Notes: a model not told the origin generated them from the letters alone. DNA of 64,000 nucleotides from Mumia sp. zg.B17 (GCF_019550915.1 NZ_JAHWCI010000005.1:310001-374000), one strand, 5' to 3'. Counted from the first letter of the stretch, positions 17,697-27,110 are shown. Numbers and translations: made by a program.

Positions 17697-18101
17697 TCAG
17701 TCGTCGGCAGACGTGCGCAGGTCGATCGATGGGACGATCGCTTCCGGCTTAAACGTGACCCGATAGTGGTTCGGGTCCGCGTACGCGCCTTCGATCTGCT
17801 CGACGAAGTACGAGACGTTGTCAGACAGCCCGAGGAAGTGCTTCTTGTAGGCGCCCTTCCCGACCTTGCACGTCACTTCGAGTTGCCCGCCATCGTCCTC
17901 GATCGCGCACCGGCCCTCGATCGTCAGAAGGTACTTGTCCGTGATCCCGTTGAAGAACACGACGCGGCGGTCGATCTCGAAGTTGTCGGCCGCCTTCGAC
18001 AAGTTGTCGCTCACGACCACCGCATCATCTGAACACGCCGTCGTGAGTGTGCCGATAGCGGCGACACCAGCGAGCGCGGTGAGCGACTTCTTGAATCTCA
18101 T
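17697..18101 (-). CDS. Phage-type lipoprotein
   Basis: 134 residues. Signal peptide and lipobox (LTTAC, Cys23) predict a lipid-anchored surface protein. The mature part (DNFEIDRRVVFFNGITDKY, HFLGLSDNVSYFVEQ, HYRVTFKPEAIVP) closely resembles, from memory, a small lipoprotein found across actinobacteriophages. Its role is not established; superinfection interference at the envelope is one proposal for such phage lipoproteins. ATG 18101 has AGAGG 6 nt upstream. It has its own terminator and is flanked by direct repeats, between two pirin fragments, so it is foreign cargo. Confidence 0.8.
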   Translation of the reverse strand: MRFKKSLTALAGVAAIGTLTTACSDDAVVVSDNLSKAADNFEIDRRVVFFNGITDKYLLTIEGRCAIEDDGGQLEVTCKVGKGAYKKHFLGLSDNVSYFVEQIEGAYADPNHYRVTFKPEAIVPSIDLRTSADD

Positions 18102-18113
18102 GTGGCCTCTTAG

Positions 18114-18166
18114 GACGTCAGGGAACGATCGGGGAGGGAGTCCGCCAGGGCGCCGCGCGCTGCTCA
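18114..18166. repeat. Cassette direct repeat, right copy
   Basis: Partner of 17591-17644; the core is 18139-18166. It lies between the terminator at 18183-18216 and the lipoprotein start codon, so it also forms that gene's upstream region. Confidence 0.7.
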
Positions 18167-18182
18167 GGGCAAAAGCGAAGCC

Positions 18183-18216
18183 CCCCGGACCCGAGTAAGG
18201 GTGCCAGGGGCCGGGG
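18183..18216 (-). terminator. Terminator of a lost upstream gene
   Basis: Stem CCCCGG...CCGGGG with a second CCC/GGG block and a T-rich minus-strand tail (GGCTTCGCTTTT). It immediately follows an in-frame TGA at 18219-18217 that closes a short coding-like tail ([16 protein letters not shown]), the apparent 3' end of a gene whose body is gone. Confidence 0.6.
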
Positions 18217-18274
18217 TCAGCGGATCGGGAGCGGGTCGCGGGTGTAGGGGCCCCGGTCCGCCGCGAAGGCCGCA

Positions 18275-18430
18275 GCCGTCGGTGATCGATCCGCCGCTGT
18301 GGGAGTCGGCGTGGTCGAAGACGCCATCGAGCATGTAGGTCACGGTCTCGAAGCCGCGGTGCGGGTGCCACGGCGTGCCCTTGGGCTCGCCCGGCGCGTA
18401 TTCGACCTCGCCCATCGGGTCCATGTCCGC
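18275..18430 (-). pseudogene. Pirin, N-terminal fragment
   Basis: About 50 codons ([43 protein letters not shown]) are unmistakably the first cupin of pirin, including metal-ligand histidines of the HPHRGFETV motif. The frame loses similarity after ITDG at 18275 and before MDPMGEV at about 18424. The true N-terminus is replaced by a GGCT repeat. The C-terminal fragment is at 17485-17583. Confidence 0.8.
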
Positions 18431-18435
18431 CCGAC

Positions 18436-18471
<36 letters not shown>

Positions 18472-18496
18472 CGCACTACTACTCGATCAACCAGCC

Positions 18497-18502
18497 TAGG
18501 CT
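18497..18502 (+). promoter_or_regulatory. -10 box of FAD oxidoreductase (leaderless)
   Basis: TAGGCT with 7 nt to ATG 18510. The GGCT array ends 27 bp upstream, next to the expected -35 position. Confidence 0.55.
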
Positions 18503-18509
18503 GACCCGC

Positions 18510-20027
18510 ATGACTCACGACGTCGTCATCGTCGGCGGGGGCCACAACGGCCTCGTCGCCGCAACCCTCCTCGCCCGCAGCGGCCTCCGTACGGTGCTGC
18601 TCGAACGCCTCGACCGGACCGGCGGCGCCGCCGTGAGCGAGCGCCCGTTCCCGGGGGTCGATGCCCGGCTTTCGCGCTACTCCTACCTCGTCTCGCTCAT
18701 GCCGCACGAGTTGATCAAGGACCTCGGTCTCGAGCTCGAGCTGCGGGCACGCGACACCGCCTCGTACACGCCCTACGACGGTGGCGGGCTGCTCGTCGAG
18801 ACGCGCGAGGGACGGTCGACAGCAGAGTCGTTCCGGGAGACGACGGGGACCAACACCGAGTACGACGCCTGGCGGGCCTTCTACGCCGACGCGCAGAGGC
18901 TGGCGCTCTCCGTGGCGCCGACCTTGCTGCGGCCGCTGCCCACGACCGAGGCGATCCGAGAGGACGTGGGCGAGGCCGTGTGGAGCGACCTCGTGGCGCG
19001 GCCGCTGGGCCACGCCATCGAGCGTCGCTTCACCAGCGACCTCGTCCGCGGCGTGGTCGCGACGGACGGCCTGATCGGGACGTACGCCTCGCTGCACGAC
19101 CCGACGCTCCAGCAGAACCGCTGCTTCCTCTATCACCTGGTCGGCAACGGGTCGGGCGAGTGGCGGGTCCCGGTGGGTGGCATGGGCGCGGTGACCGACG
19201 AGCTGCGTCGCGTCGCCGAGGAGGCCGGCGCGGAGATCCGGACGGGGGTGACGGTCCGTGCCGTCGACGCGGACATCGACGGCGTCGTCGTCCACGCCGA
19301 CGGCCTCGACATCGAGGCCCGCTGGTTGCTGTCGGGCGTGGCACCGTACGTGCTGGCGGGGCTGCTCGGTGATCCCCTGCCCTCGAAGCCCGAGGGGTCC
19401 CAGCTCAAGATCAACCTGCTCGTCGACCGGCTGCCGCGGCTGAAGTCGGGCGTCGCCCCGACGGTCGCGTTCGCCGGCACCTTCCATCTCGGCGAGACCT
19501 ACGAGGAGCTCGAGCGGGCGTTCGCGACGCCGTCGCCCGACGTGGCCTGCGGGGAGCTGTACTGCCACACGCTCACCGACCGCTCGATCCTCGGTGCGGA
19601 GCTCGCGGGGACGGACGCGCAGACGCTGACGTACTTCGGGATCCACTGGCCGTACGCCGAGAGCAGCGATGACGCCAAGGCGCGCGGCTGGCGGGCGTTC
19701 GAGTCGGCGATCGACGCCTACCTCGAGGAGCCGATCGCGTCGGTGATCGCACGCGACGCGAACGGCGACCCCTGCGTCGAGGTCAAGACGCCGGCGGACA
19801 TCGAGAAGGATCTCGCGATGCCGGGTGGCCACATCTTCCACGGCGACCTGCAGTGGCCCTGGGTCGAGCAGCTGGGCCGTACGCCGGCGGAGCGGTGGGG
19901 TGTCCAGACCGGGCACGCGCGCGTGCTGATGTGCGGATCGGGCGCACGGCGCGGCGGCGCGGTCAGCGGCATCGGGGGCCACAACGCCGCGATGGCGGTG
20001 CTCGACCACGAGGGCCGCGCAGTCTGA
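18510..20027 (+). CDS. FAD-dependent oxidoreductase, phytoene desaturase/PYROXD2-like
   Basis: 505 residues. N-terminal dinucleotide-binding motif VVIVGGGHNGLVAATLLA at 5-22 with the following acidic residue in LLERLDRTGG, and a C-terminal FAD motif in the GGAVSGIGGHNAAMAVL segment. It belongs to the broad amine-oxidase/carotenoid-desaturase family; no carotenoid genes are adjacent, so the substrate is unknown. ATG 18510 is fixed by a TAGGCT -10 box 7 nt upstream; the frame runs open far upstream through the GGCT array, but that extension is not conserved. Confidence 0.85.
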   Translation: MTHDVVIVGGGHNGLVAATLLARSGLRTVLLERLDRTGGAAVSERPFPGVDARLSRYSYLVSLMPHELIKDLGLELELRARDTASYTPYDGGGLLVETREGRSTAESFRETTGTNTEYDAWRAFYADAQRLALSVAPTLLRPLPTTEAIREDVGEAVWSDLVARPLGHAIERRFTSDLVRGVVATDGLIGTYASLHDPTLQQNRCFLYHLVGNGSGEWRVPVGGMGAVTDELRRVAEEAGAEIRTGVTVRAVDADIDGVVVHADGLDIEARWLLSGVAPYVLAGLLGDPLPSKPEGSQLKINLLVDRLPRLKSGVAPTVAFAGTFHLGETYEELERAFATPSPDVACGELYCHTLTDRSILGAELAGTDAQTLTYFGIHWPYAESSDDAKARGWRAFESAIDAYLEEPIASVIARDANGDPCVEVKTPADIEKDLAMPGGHIFHGDLQWPWVEQLGRTPAERWGVQTGHARVLMCGSGARRGGAVSGIGGHNAAMAVLDHEGRAV

Positions 20028-20198
20028 GCCGCCCCGTCCGCACCTCGGCGTGATGCTGGTCACGTTGCGGTCCTGCTGTCCGTTACGGGCGTCACATTTG
20101 AGCATGATGCGTCGCTGCTGAACGGGCTGTTGCGCGATCCGTCACGCTCCTCCACCGTGGGGGCATCACATCGATGCCCGCCGCGTGAAGGAGCTCCC

Positions 20199-23100
20199 AT
20201 GACCGAGCTGATGGTCGGCCGCCCGGACTCGCTTCCCGAGCCGGAGCCGTACGACCTGCGTGACCGCTTTCGCGCCGGCTCGCCGCCGGTGCTGCTGACC
20301 GGCGTCCAGGCCATCGCGCGCCTCCTGGTCGAGCAGCGCGAGCACGACCGGCGTGAGGGCCGGCGCACCGCGTCGTTCGTGTCCGGCTACCAGGGCAGCC
20401 CGCTCGGGGGCGTCGACCGCATGCTGGCTGACATGCCCGACGTGCTCGAGGCGAACGACATCCGCTTCGTCCCCGGCCTCAACGAGGAGCTCGCCGCGAC
20501 GTCGGTGTGGGGCACCCAGCAGCCGCTCGACCCGGCCGAGGCGGTCTACGACGGCGTCGTCGGCTACTGGTACGGCAAGGCGCCCGGCGTCGACCGCGCG
20601 ACCGACGCGCTGCGGCACGCCAACATGTACGGCGTCGACCCCCGCGGCGGAGCCGTGATCCTCGCGGGCGACGACCCCGCCTCCAAGTCGTCCACCGTCC
20701 CCGCTGTCAGCGAGCGGACGCTGGCCGCGCTCGGCATCCCCGTCCTCTTCCCACGCAACGCCGCCGAGATCGTCACGCTCGGGCTCCACGCCGTCACGCT
20801 CTCGCGTGCGTCGGGCTGCCTGGTCGGGCTCAAGATCGTCGCCGACGTCGCCGACGGCTCGTGGGTGGTCGACCGCCCCGCCGACGCCTTCCGCCCGGTC
20901 GTGCCGTCGATCGAGTGGGACGGCAAGCCCTGGTCGTACGCCCAGGCGCCGATGATCGTGAACCCGGACGCGATCGTGGGGGCGGAGGCGCAGCTCGTCG
21001 GACCGCGGACGGAGACCGTCCTCGCGTACGCCGCCGCCAACCCGCTCAACGTCGTCGACATCGACCCGCCGCACGCGACCGTCGGCTTCGTCGCCGCCGG
21101 CACCACGTACGACGCGCTCCGTCAGGCGTTCCTCGACCTCAACCTCACCGACGACGCGCTGCACGCCGCCGGCATCCGGGTGCTGCGGCTCGGCCTGGTG
21201 ACGCCCCTGGAGCCGGGGATCGTCGAGAAGTTCGCGACCGGTCTCGACGAGATCGTGGTCGTCGAGGACAAGACCGCGTTCATCGAGACGCAGGTCCGCG
21301 AGATCCTCTACGGGATGCCCGACGCCCCCCGCGCGATCGGCAAGAAGGACGCCGTCGGCCGTCGGCTCGTCCCCGCCGACGGCGAGGTCACCTCCGGCCG
21401 CCTGCTCGCACCTCTGCGCCACGTGCTCGACGGCCGCGTCCGCATCGAGATCCCGAGGCCCCAGACCATCCCGCTCCCCCTGCTGTCGACCTCGCGCGCG
21501 CCGTACTTCTGCAGCGGTTGCCCGCACAACCGCTCCACCGCCGTCCCGGAGGGCTCGCTGGCCGGCGGCGGCATCGGCTGCCACATCATGGTGTCGACGT
21601 CGGGCCGCGAGGACAGTGCCGTCACGGGCTTCACCCAGATGGGCGCCGAGGGCAGCCAGTGGATCGGCCAGTCCGGCTTCACACGCACCGGGCACATCTT
21701 CCAGAACCTCGGCGACGGCACGTTCTTCCACTCCGGCCAGCTCGCGATCCAGGCGTGCATCGCGGCCGGTGTCAACATCACCTACAAGATCCTCTACAAC
21801 GACGTCGTCGCGATGACCGGTGCGCAGGACGCCCAGGGCGCGCTGACCGTCCCGGAGCTGACGCACAAGCTCACCGACGAGGGCGTCGCGCGCGTCATCG
21901 TGGTGGCCGACGAGCCGCAGCGGCACCGCAGGCGTTCGCTCGCCAAGGGCACGCTCCTGTGGCACCGCGACCGGCTCGACGAGGCGCAGCGGATCCTGCG
22001 CGACGTCCCCGGTGTCACCGTGCTCATCTACGACCAGCACTGCGCCGCCGACGCACGCCGTCAGCGCAAGCGGGGCACGCTGCCCGCGCGCAACACTCGC
22101 GTCGTGATCAACGAGGCCGTGTGCGAGGGCTGCGGCGACTGCGGCGTCAAGAGCAACTGCCTGTCGGTACAGCCGGTTGACACCGAGTACGGCCGCAAGA
22201 CGCGCATCGACCAGACGTCGTGCAACACCGACTACTCGTGCCTCGACGGAGACTGCCCGTCGTTCGTGACGGTCGAGGTCGACCCGGATGCACGCCCGGC
22301 GCGCCGTACGACGCCGACGCCGCCGGCGGTCGCCGACCCCACCGCTCCCCCGCTCGCCGGCACCCACGACGTGCTGATGGCCGGCATCGGCGGGACCGGC
22401 ATCGTCACGGTCAACCAGGTGCTCGCGATGGCGGCGATGCGGGCGGGCTTCGACGCCGAGACGCTCGATCAGACTGGTCTGAGCCAGAAGGCCGGTCCGG
22501 TGACCGGGCACCTGCGCTTCTCGCCGCGCACAGAGTCCGGAGCGGGCCTCGAGCCGTCCAACCGGCTCACCCCGCAGGGCGCGCACTGCGTCCTCGCGTT
22601 CGACCTGCTCGCCGCCACGTCCCCGAAGAACCTCGGGTACGGCGACCCGGCGACGACCGTCGCGGTCGCGTCGACGAGCAGGACGCCCACCGGTGACATG
22701 GTCTATGACGCGTCGGTCGGCTATCCCGAGCTCGACACGCTGATCGGCCGCCTGGACGCGGTCACGCGTGACGTGCACGCCTTCGACGCGCTCGAGGCGG
22801 CCGAGGAGCTGTTCGGGAGCACGACCACGGCGAACTTCCTGCTCGTCGGTGCCGCCTACCAGGCCGGCGCTCTCCCGATCCCGGCCGAGGCGATCGAGGA
22901 GGCCATCAGGATCAACGGAGTCGCGGTCGACGCCAACGTGGCCGCCTTCCGGTGGGGCCGTGTGGCGGTCGCCGATCCGGAGGCGTTTGCCACGGCCACG
23001 CGCCCGCAGACGAGCGCAGCTCCGCTCGTCGCCGTGCCGGCCGTCGACGCTGCCGGCTTCAGCGACGAGATCCGCGCCATGGTCGCCCGCCGGGCCAGCG

Positions 23101-23690
23101 ACCTCGTCGGATTCCAGGGCATGGCGACGGCGCAGCGCTACGTCGCGAGGGTCGCCGCCGTACGCGACGCCGAGCGCGCCGTGACCAGCGACGACCGGCT
23201 GACGCGGGCCGCGGCTCAGTACCTCTTCAAGCTCACCGCCTACAAGGACGAGTACGAGGTGGCTCGCCTGCTCACCGACTCCTCGTTCGCCGACGAGGTC
23301 GCGCGTCAGGTGCCCGGCGGCGCCACGCTCACCTACAAGCTGCACCCGCCCGTGATGCGCTCGATGGGCCGCAGCTCCAAGGTCGGATTCACGCCACGCT
23401 CGCACGTGCTGCTGCGCGGGCTCGCGCGGATGAAGGGCCTGCGCGGGACACCGTTCGACGTGTTCGGCTACGCCAAGGTCCGGCGCCTCGAGCGTCGTCT
23501 CGCCGCGCACTACGACGCGCTGCTCGACACCGTGACCGCCGGCCTGTCGGCGGACTCGTACGAGCGTGCGGTGCGGATCGCCGAGCTGCCGGACCTCGTG
23601 CGCGGCTACGAGGACGTCAAGCTGCGCAACGTCGCGACGTACGTCGAGCGGCTGCGTGCCGAGGGTGTGCCGGTCGACGGACTGGTCTGA
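20199..23690 (+). CDS. Indolepyruvate:ferredoxin oxidoreductase, fused single chain
   Basis: 1163 residues. Oxidatively decarboxylates aryl-pyruvates (from aromatic amino acids) to acyl-CoA with ferredoxin. Thiamine-diphosphate-dependent alpha part with GYQGSPLGGVD near the N-terminus and the CSGCPHNRST cluster region near 440. A ferredoxin-like part follows (CEGCGDCGVKSNC and the CNTDYSCLDGDCP block), then the gamma part beginning GIGGTGIVTVNQVL. In archaea these are separate IorA and IorB chains. ATG 20199 has AAGGAG 5 nt upstream. The next gene, an Lrp-type regulator, starts 12 nt later. Confidence 0.92.
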   Translation: MTELMVGRPDSLPEPEPYDLRDRFRAGSPPVLLTGVQAIARLLVEQREHDRREGRRTASFVSGYQGSPLGGVDRMLADMPDVLEANDIRFVPGLNEELAATSVWGTQQPLDPAEAVYDGVVGYWYGKAPGVDRATDALRHANMYGVDPRGGAVILAGDDPASKSSTVPAVSERTLAALGIPVLFPRNAAEIVTLGLHAVTLSRASGCLVGLKIVADVADGSWVVDRPADAFRPVVPSIEWDGKPWSYAQAPMIVNPDAIVGAEAQLVGPRTETVLAYAAANPLNVVDIDPPHATVGFVAAGTTYDALRQAFLDLNLTDDALHAAGIRVLRLGLVTPLEPGIVEKFATGLDEIVVVEDKTAFIETQVREILYGMPDAPRAIGKKDAVGRRLVPADGEVTSGRLLAPLRHVLDGRVRIEIPRPQTIPLPLLSTSRAPYFCSGCPHNRSTAVPEGSLAGGGIGCHIMVSTSGREDSAVTGFTQMGAEGSQWIGQSGFTRTGHIFQNLGDGTFFHSGQLAIQACIAAGVNITYKILYNDVVAMTGAQDAQGALTVPELTHKLTDEGVARVIVVADEPQRHRRRSLAKGTLLWHRDRLDEAQRILRDVPGVTVLIYDQHCAADARRQRKRGTLPARNTRVVINEAVCEGCGDCGVKSNCLSVQPVDTEYGRKTRIDQTSCNTDYSCLDGDCPSFVTVEVDPDARPARRTTPTPPAVADPTAPPLAGTHDVLMAGIGGTGIVTVNQVLAMAAMRAGFDAETLDQTGLSQKAGPVTGHLRFSPRTESGAGLEPSNRLTPQGAHCVLAFDLLAATSPKNLGYGDPATTVAVASTSRTPTGDMVYDASVGYPELDTLIGRLDAVTRDVHAFDALEAAEELFGSTTTANFLLVGAAYQAGALPIPAEAIEEAIRINGVAVDANVAAFRWGRVAVADPEAFATATRPQTSAAPLVAVPAVDAAGFSDEIRAMVARRASDLVGFQGMATAQRYVARVAAVRDAERAVTSDDRLTRAAAQYLFKLTAYKDEYEVARLLTDSSFADEVARQVPGGATLTYKLHPPVMRSMGRSSKVGFTPRSHVLLRGLARMKGLRGTPFDVFGYAKVRRLERRLAAHYDALLDTVTAGLSADSYERAVRIAELPDLVRGYEDVKLRNVATYVERLRAEGVPVDGLV

Positions 23691-23702
23691 CAGACTCGAC
23701 CC

Positions 23703-24206
23703 GTGCCTCGCCTGGACCGCCTCGACGCCGAGATCATCGGGAGACTGACCCGCAACGCGCGTGCCGGCGTCGTCGAGCTCGCGTCGGCGCTCGGTGTCGC
23801 CCGCAACACGGTGCAGGCGCGCCTGAAGCGGCTCGAAGAGACCGGCGTCCTCCGTGGCTTCCGCCCGGACGTCGACCTCGAGGCGATCGGCGTGTCCGTG
23901 CAGGCGTTCGTCGACGTCGAGCTCGACCAGCGGCGGATGGCCTACGTGGTGCAGGCGATCTCGGAGATCCCGGAGGTGCTCGAGATCATCACGCAGGCCG
24001 GACGTGAGGACCTGCGTGTACGCGTCGGCGCGGTGACGCACGCCGAGCTGCAGGAGGTCGTCGTCCGCATCATCGACACCGACGGCGTCCGTCACACGAC
24101 CTCGACGCTGGCGATCTCGACTCCTCTCCCGTACCGCGTGCAGCCGCTGCTGGACAAGCTGACCCGCAGATCCGGCTACGGCCGCTCCACCCCCGTGGTC
24201 GACTAG
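23703..24206 (+). CDS. Lrp/AsnC-family regulator
   Basis: 167 residues. N-terminal helix-turn-helix (LDRLDAEIIGRLTRNARAG, NTVQARLKRLEE) and C-terminal RAM ligand-binding domain (AYVVQAISEIPEVLEIITQ). Lrp-type proteins sense amino acids. GTG 23703 lies 12 nt after the indolepyruvate oxidoreductase stop, so the two share a transcript and the regulator probably responds to aromatic amino acids; that ligand is inference. No separate ribosome site is obvious. Confidence 0.92.
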   Translation: MPRLDRLDAEIIGRLTRNARAGVVELASALGVARNTVQARLKRLEETGVLRGFRPDVDLEAIGVSVQAFVDVELDQRRMAYVVQAISEIPEVLEIITQAGREDLRVRVGAVTHAELQEVVVRIIDTDGVRHTTSTLAISTPLPYRVQPLLDKLTRRSGYGRSTPVVD

Positions 24207-24210
24207 CAGC

Positions 24211-24888
24211 ATGAGCAACGACGCGACAGAGCCCACCGCCCCCGCCGAGCCCACGGATCCGACGGAGTTCTGGGAGCAGCGCTATGGCAGCTCCGACCGC
24301 ATCTGGAGCGGCAAGCCCAACCCGCTGCTCGTCCGCGAGGTTGCCGACCTGACTCCCGGCACCGCCTTGGACCTCGGCTGCGGCGAAGGCGCCGACGCCG
24401 TGTGGCTGGCCACGCAGGGCTGGACGGTCACGGGCGTCGACATCTCGCAGACCGCCCTCGACCGCGCAGCAGTGCACGCCGCCGACGCCGGGGTAGCCGA
24501 CCGTACGACGTGGGAGCGGCACGAGCTGGGCGTCACCTTCCCCGACGGCTCGTACGACCTCGTCAACGCGCACTACCTCCAGTCCCCCGTCGCCCTCGAC
24601 CAGGACGGCGTGCTCCGCAGCGCCGCCGAGGCGGTGGCACCGGGCGGCACGCTGCTCGTCGTCATGCACGGCGGCTGGCCCTCGTGGGCCGAGCCGCACG
24701 AGCACTCCGTGCCCCACGCCGTCTTCCCGACGCTCGACGAGGTCCTCGACGTGCTGTCGCTCCCCGAGGACGAGTGGACGGTCGTCACCAAGGAAGGCGT
24801 CGAGCGTGCGTCGACGGCACCCGACGGCCGTACGGGGACGCACGTCGACAACGTGTGGCGCCTGGAGCGGTCCGCCTCACGAGGCTGA
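24211..24888 (+). CDS. Class I SAM-dependent methyltransferase, TehB-like
   Basis: 225 residues. Motif I ALDLGCGEGADAVWLA at about 53-68, acidic residue in TGVDIS, and the N-terminal FWEQRYGSSDRIWSGKPN block typical of small-molecule (tellurite/thiopurine-type) methyltransferases. Substrate unknown. ATG 24211 is 4 nt after the lrp stop, so it is co-transcribed. Its last 12 nt overlap the end of the convergent methyltransferase gene. Confidence 0.87.
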   Translation: MSNDATEPTAPAEPTDPTEFWEQRYGSSDRIWSGKPNPLLVREVADLTPGTALDLGCGEGADAVWLATQGWTVTGVDISQTALDRAAVHAADAGVADRTTWERHELGVTFPDGSYDLVNAHYLQSPVALDQDGVLRSAAEAVAPGGTLLVVMHGGWPSWAEPHEHSVPHAVFPTLDEVLDVLSLPEDEWTVVTKEGVERASTAPDGRTGTHVDNVWRLERSASRG

Positions 24889-25479
24889 GCCGAGTCGGGC
24901 CACGATCGCGCCGAGGGGCCGCTGCCCTTGTCCTGTCCTCGTACGGGTCTCGCTCACGGTGAAGCCGCTCGCCGCGAGGAGCCGGTGCAGCTCCTCGGGC
25001 GGCCACCGGTAGGCCGGCGTGACCGCGTGGTCGAACGCCTCGATCGATGGTCCGTCGAAGAAGCCGAGGACGAGCCCGCCTTCGGGCCGGAGGACACGGG
25101 CGAACTCGTCGAAGGTGGCGGCGATCCGGGACGGGTGATGATGGATCGTCGAGTACCACGACAGCACCCCGCCGAAGGACTGGTCGGGCTCCTCGATCGC
25201 GTCGATGCTGCCGATCCGGAACGGCACGTCCGGATAGCTCCGCCGAGCATGCTCCACGAAGGCGGGGACGAGGTCGATGCCGCGAACGTCGAGGCCACGC
25301 CCCGCGAGGTGGTGCGTCCAGTGGCCGGGCCCGCACCCCGCGTCGAGCACCGGCCCCGTCACGGTGTCGGCCCAGCTCTCGACGAGCTGCCGGTCGGAGG
25401 GGTGCACCGCCTCCATCGAGCCGAGGACGTGCGCGTACTCGGCGGCTCGGCGCGAGTACGCCTTGGTCACCGTCGTCAC
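24877..25479 (-). CDS. SAM-dependent methyltransferase
   Basis: 200 residues. Motif I VLDAGCGPGHWTHHL near 44, acidic ribose-binding residue in RGIDLVP, motif IV region GVLSWYSTIHHHP. Substrate unknown. GTG 25479 overlaps the stop of the upstream esterase by 4 nt (GTGA), a coupled start; a second GTG three codons later is possible. A much longer frame exists upstream but lies in the esterase gene and has no similarity. Confidence 0.86.
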   Translation of the reverse strand: MTTVTKAYSRRAAEYAHVLGSMEAVHPSDRQLVESWADTVTGPVLDAGCGPGHWTHHLAGRGLDVRGIDLVPAFVEHARRSYPDVPFRIGSIDAIEEPDQSFGGVLSWYSTIHHHPSRIAATFDEFARVLRPEGGLVLGFFDGPSIEAFDHAVTPAYRWPPEELHRLLAASGFTVSETRTRTGQGQRPLGAIVARLGSAS

Positions 25480-26555
25480 GAGGCGCGCCCCGATGCCCCG
25501 ACGGCCTTCTCGATGGCGCGCGCGGCCCGCAACGTCGCGGCGTACGCGCTCGGGCTGACGCCGGTGATGTTGATGAAGGCATGGATGAGGTCGCCAGCGC
25601 GATCCAGCTCGACGGGGACGCCGGCCTCCTCCAATCGGCGGGCGTACGCGATGCCCTCGTCGCGCAGCGGGTCGAACCCCGCCACCGCCACGTACGCGGG
25701 CGCGGCGCCGGTCAGGTCCTCGGCGAGCAGCGGCGAGACCCGCGGGTGGACGGCGTCGGCGAAGTCGGCGAGGTAGTGCTCTCGGTACCAGTCCATCTGC
25801 CGCTCCGTCAGGAAGAACCCGTCGGAGAACTCCTCGTACGACGGGTGCTTGGTGGACAGGTCCGTGACGGGGAAGAACAGCACCTGCAGGCACGGCTCGA
25901 CCTCTCGCCCGCGGAGCTCGAGGGCGAGGACGGCGCTGATGTTGCCGCCGGCGCTGTCGCCCGCGACGACGATGCGCGACAGGTCGAGGCCCCATACCGG
26001 TGCTTGCGCGACCGCGTAGTCCCAGGCTGACAGCCCGTCCTCGATCGCCGCGGGGAACGGGTGCTCGGGCGCGAGCCGGTAGTCGACCGACAGCACGTCC
26101 ACGCCGGCGTGCAGGGCGAGGAACCGTACGGCGGAGTCGGTGCTCACGCGACTCCCGAGAACCCAACCACCGCCGTGGAAGTAGACGACGAGCCCACGCG
26201 ACTCCCCCGCCTTGGCGCGGTAGCGGGTCGCTGGGATCACGCCGTGCGGCGAGGGGATGAGGAGGTCTTCCTCGACCGCGAACGGCGGGAACCTGTCGGC
26301 GAAGACGAGCGACTCCTCCTCGATCTGCTGACGCGCGGCGTCGAGAGGCTTGGTCGAGAAGTCCGACCCCGGGATGCGGTTGAGGACGCCCAACGCCGTG
26401 GCGACCTCGGGCGCGAGGCGCTCGCCGTCGCGGTTGACCGGGGCGCTCGCTCCCAGGCGTGCGATGACGGCCTGCGGGAGCCGGGCGAAGCCGCGGATCG
26501 CAGCCCGCTCGAGGCGCAGAGGCAGGGACAGGGGGCGCGACGTAGCCTGGCTCAT
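25476..26555 (-). CDS. Alpha/beta hydrolase, HSL-type esterase
   Basis: 359 residues. Hormone-sensitive-lipase family: oxyanion-hole motif YFHGGGW, nucleophile motif GDSAGGN, and the C-terminal acid and histidine near VAGFDPLRDE and DLIHAFINI. The N-terminal 100 residues form a cap. Cytoplasmic, no signal peptide. Start ATG 26555 with GAGAG upstream. Coupled to the next methyltransferase by a 4-nt overlap. Confidence 0.9.
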   Translation of the reverse strand: MSQATSRPLSLPLRLERAAIRGFARLPQAVIARLGASAPVNRDGERLAPEVATALGVLNRIPGSDFSTKPLDAARQQIEEESLVFADRFPPFAVEEDLLIPSPHGVIPATRYRAKAGESRGLVVYFHGGGWVLGSRVSTDSAVRFLALHAGVDVLSVDYRLAPEHPFPAAIEDGLSAWDYAVAQAPVWGLDLSRIVVAGDSAGGNISAVLALELRGREVEPCLQVLFFPVTDLSTKHPSYEEFSDGFFLTERQMDWYREHYLADFADAVHPRVSPLLAEDLTGAAPAYVAVAGFDPLRDEGIAYARRLEEAGVPVELDRAGDLIHAFINITGVSPSAYAATLRAARAIEKAVGASGRAS

Positions 26556-26696
26556 AGGCGGACTCTCTCGGTCGATCGGAGCCGCATTCTTGCAGGTCGG
26601 GCGGTGTCCCGCGTCACACGGCGGGCCTCGATTAGGACTGCTTGAGGTGCCCTGCTAAAGTTCCTACTGCTTCGGACGACGGTCTAGGGGCACCAC

Positions 26697-26772
<76 letters not shown>

Positions 26773-26779
26773 ACAAGCA

Positions 26780-26805
26780 GGCCAGACACCCCTAGGGTTC
26801 TGGCC
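26780..26805 (+). terminator. Terminator after tRNA-Lys
   Basis: GGCCAGA (26780-26786) / TCTGGCC (26799-26805) followed by TTCTTCATT. It lies inside the island side of the junction, so it would have come with the element. Confidence 0.7.
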
Positions 26806-27110
26806 TTCTTCATTGCCCTCTTTGCTCCCTCCTGGCTGCCGGGACGGTTTCGCGAACTTGAGCGCGTCAGCAGCTTGGGAGTCGACCTTCCGCGGCGTCA
26901 AGTACATGTCCTGGCTCATAGACGGCCGCGCGTGGCCGAGCCGCGCCGACAGCGACGCCGCGAGGGTTTGGCAGAGGCATCCGCGACCACAGAGTGCGTT
27001 AGAGCGACCGCGACGCCGTGCACGGCCGCACCCTCGCGATGACCGCCGTACAAGTGGGCGGAAAACGAAAGTTCGTTGACACGCCCACATCACACGAGGA
27101 ACGTGTAAGA

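Noticed and set aside
20166-24254. Minus-strand open frame of more than 1300 codons
   Set aside because: It is antisense to the oxidoreductase, lrp and methyltransferase genes; composition is Arg/Val/Asp-rich noise typical of the antisense frame of GC-rich genes.
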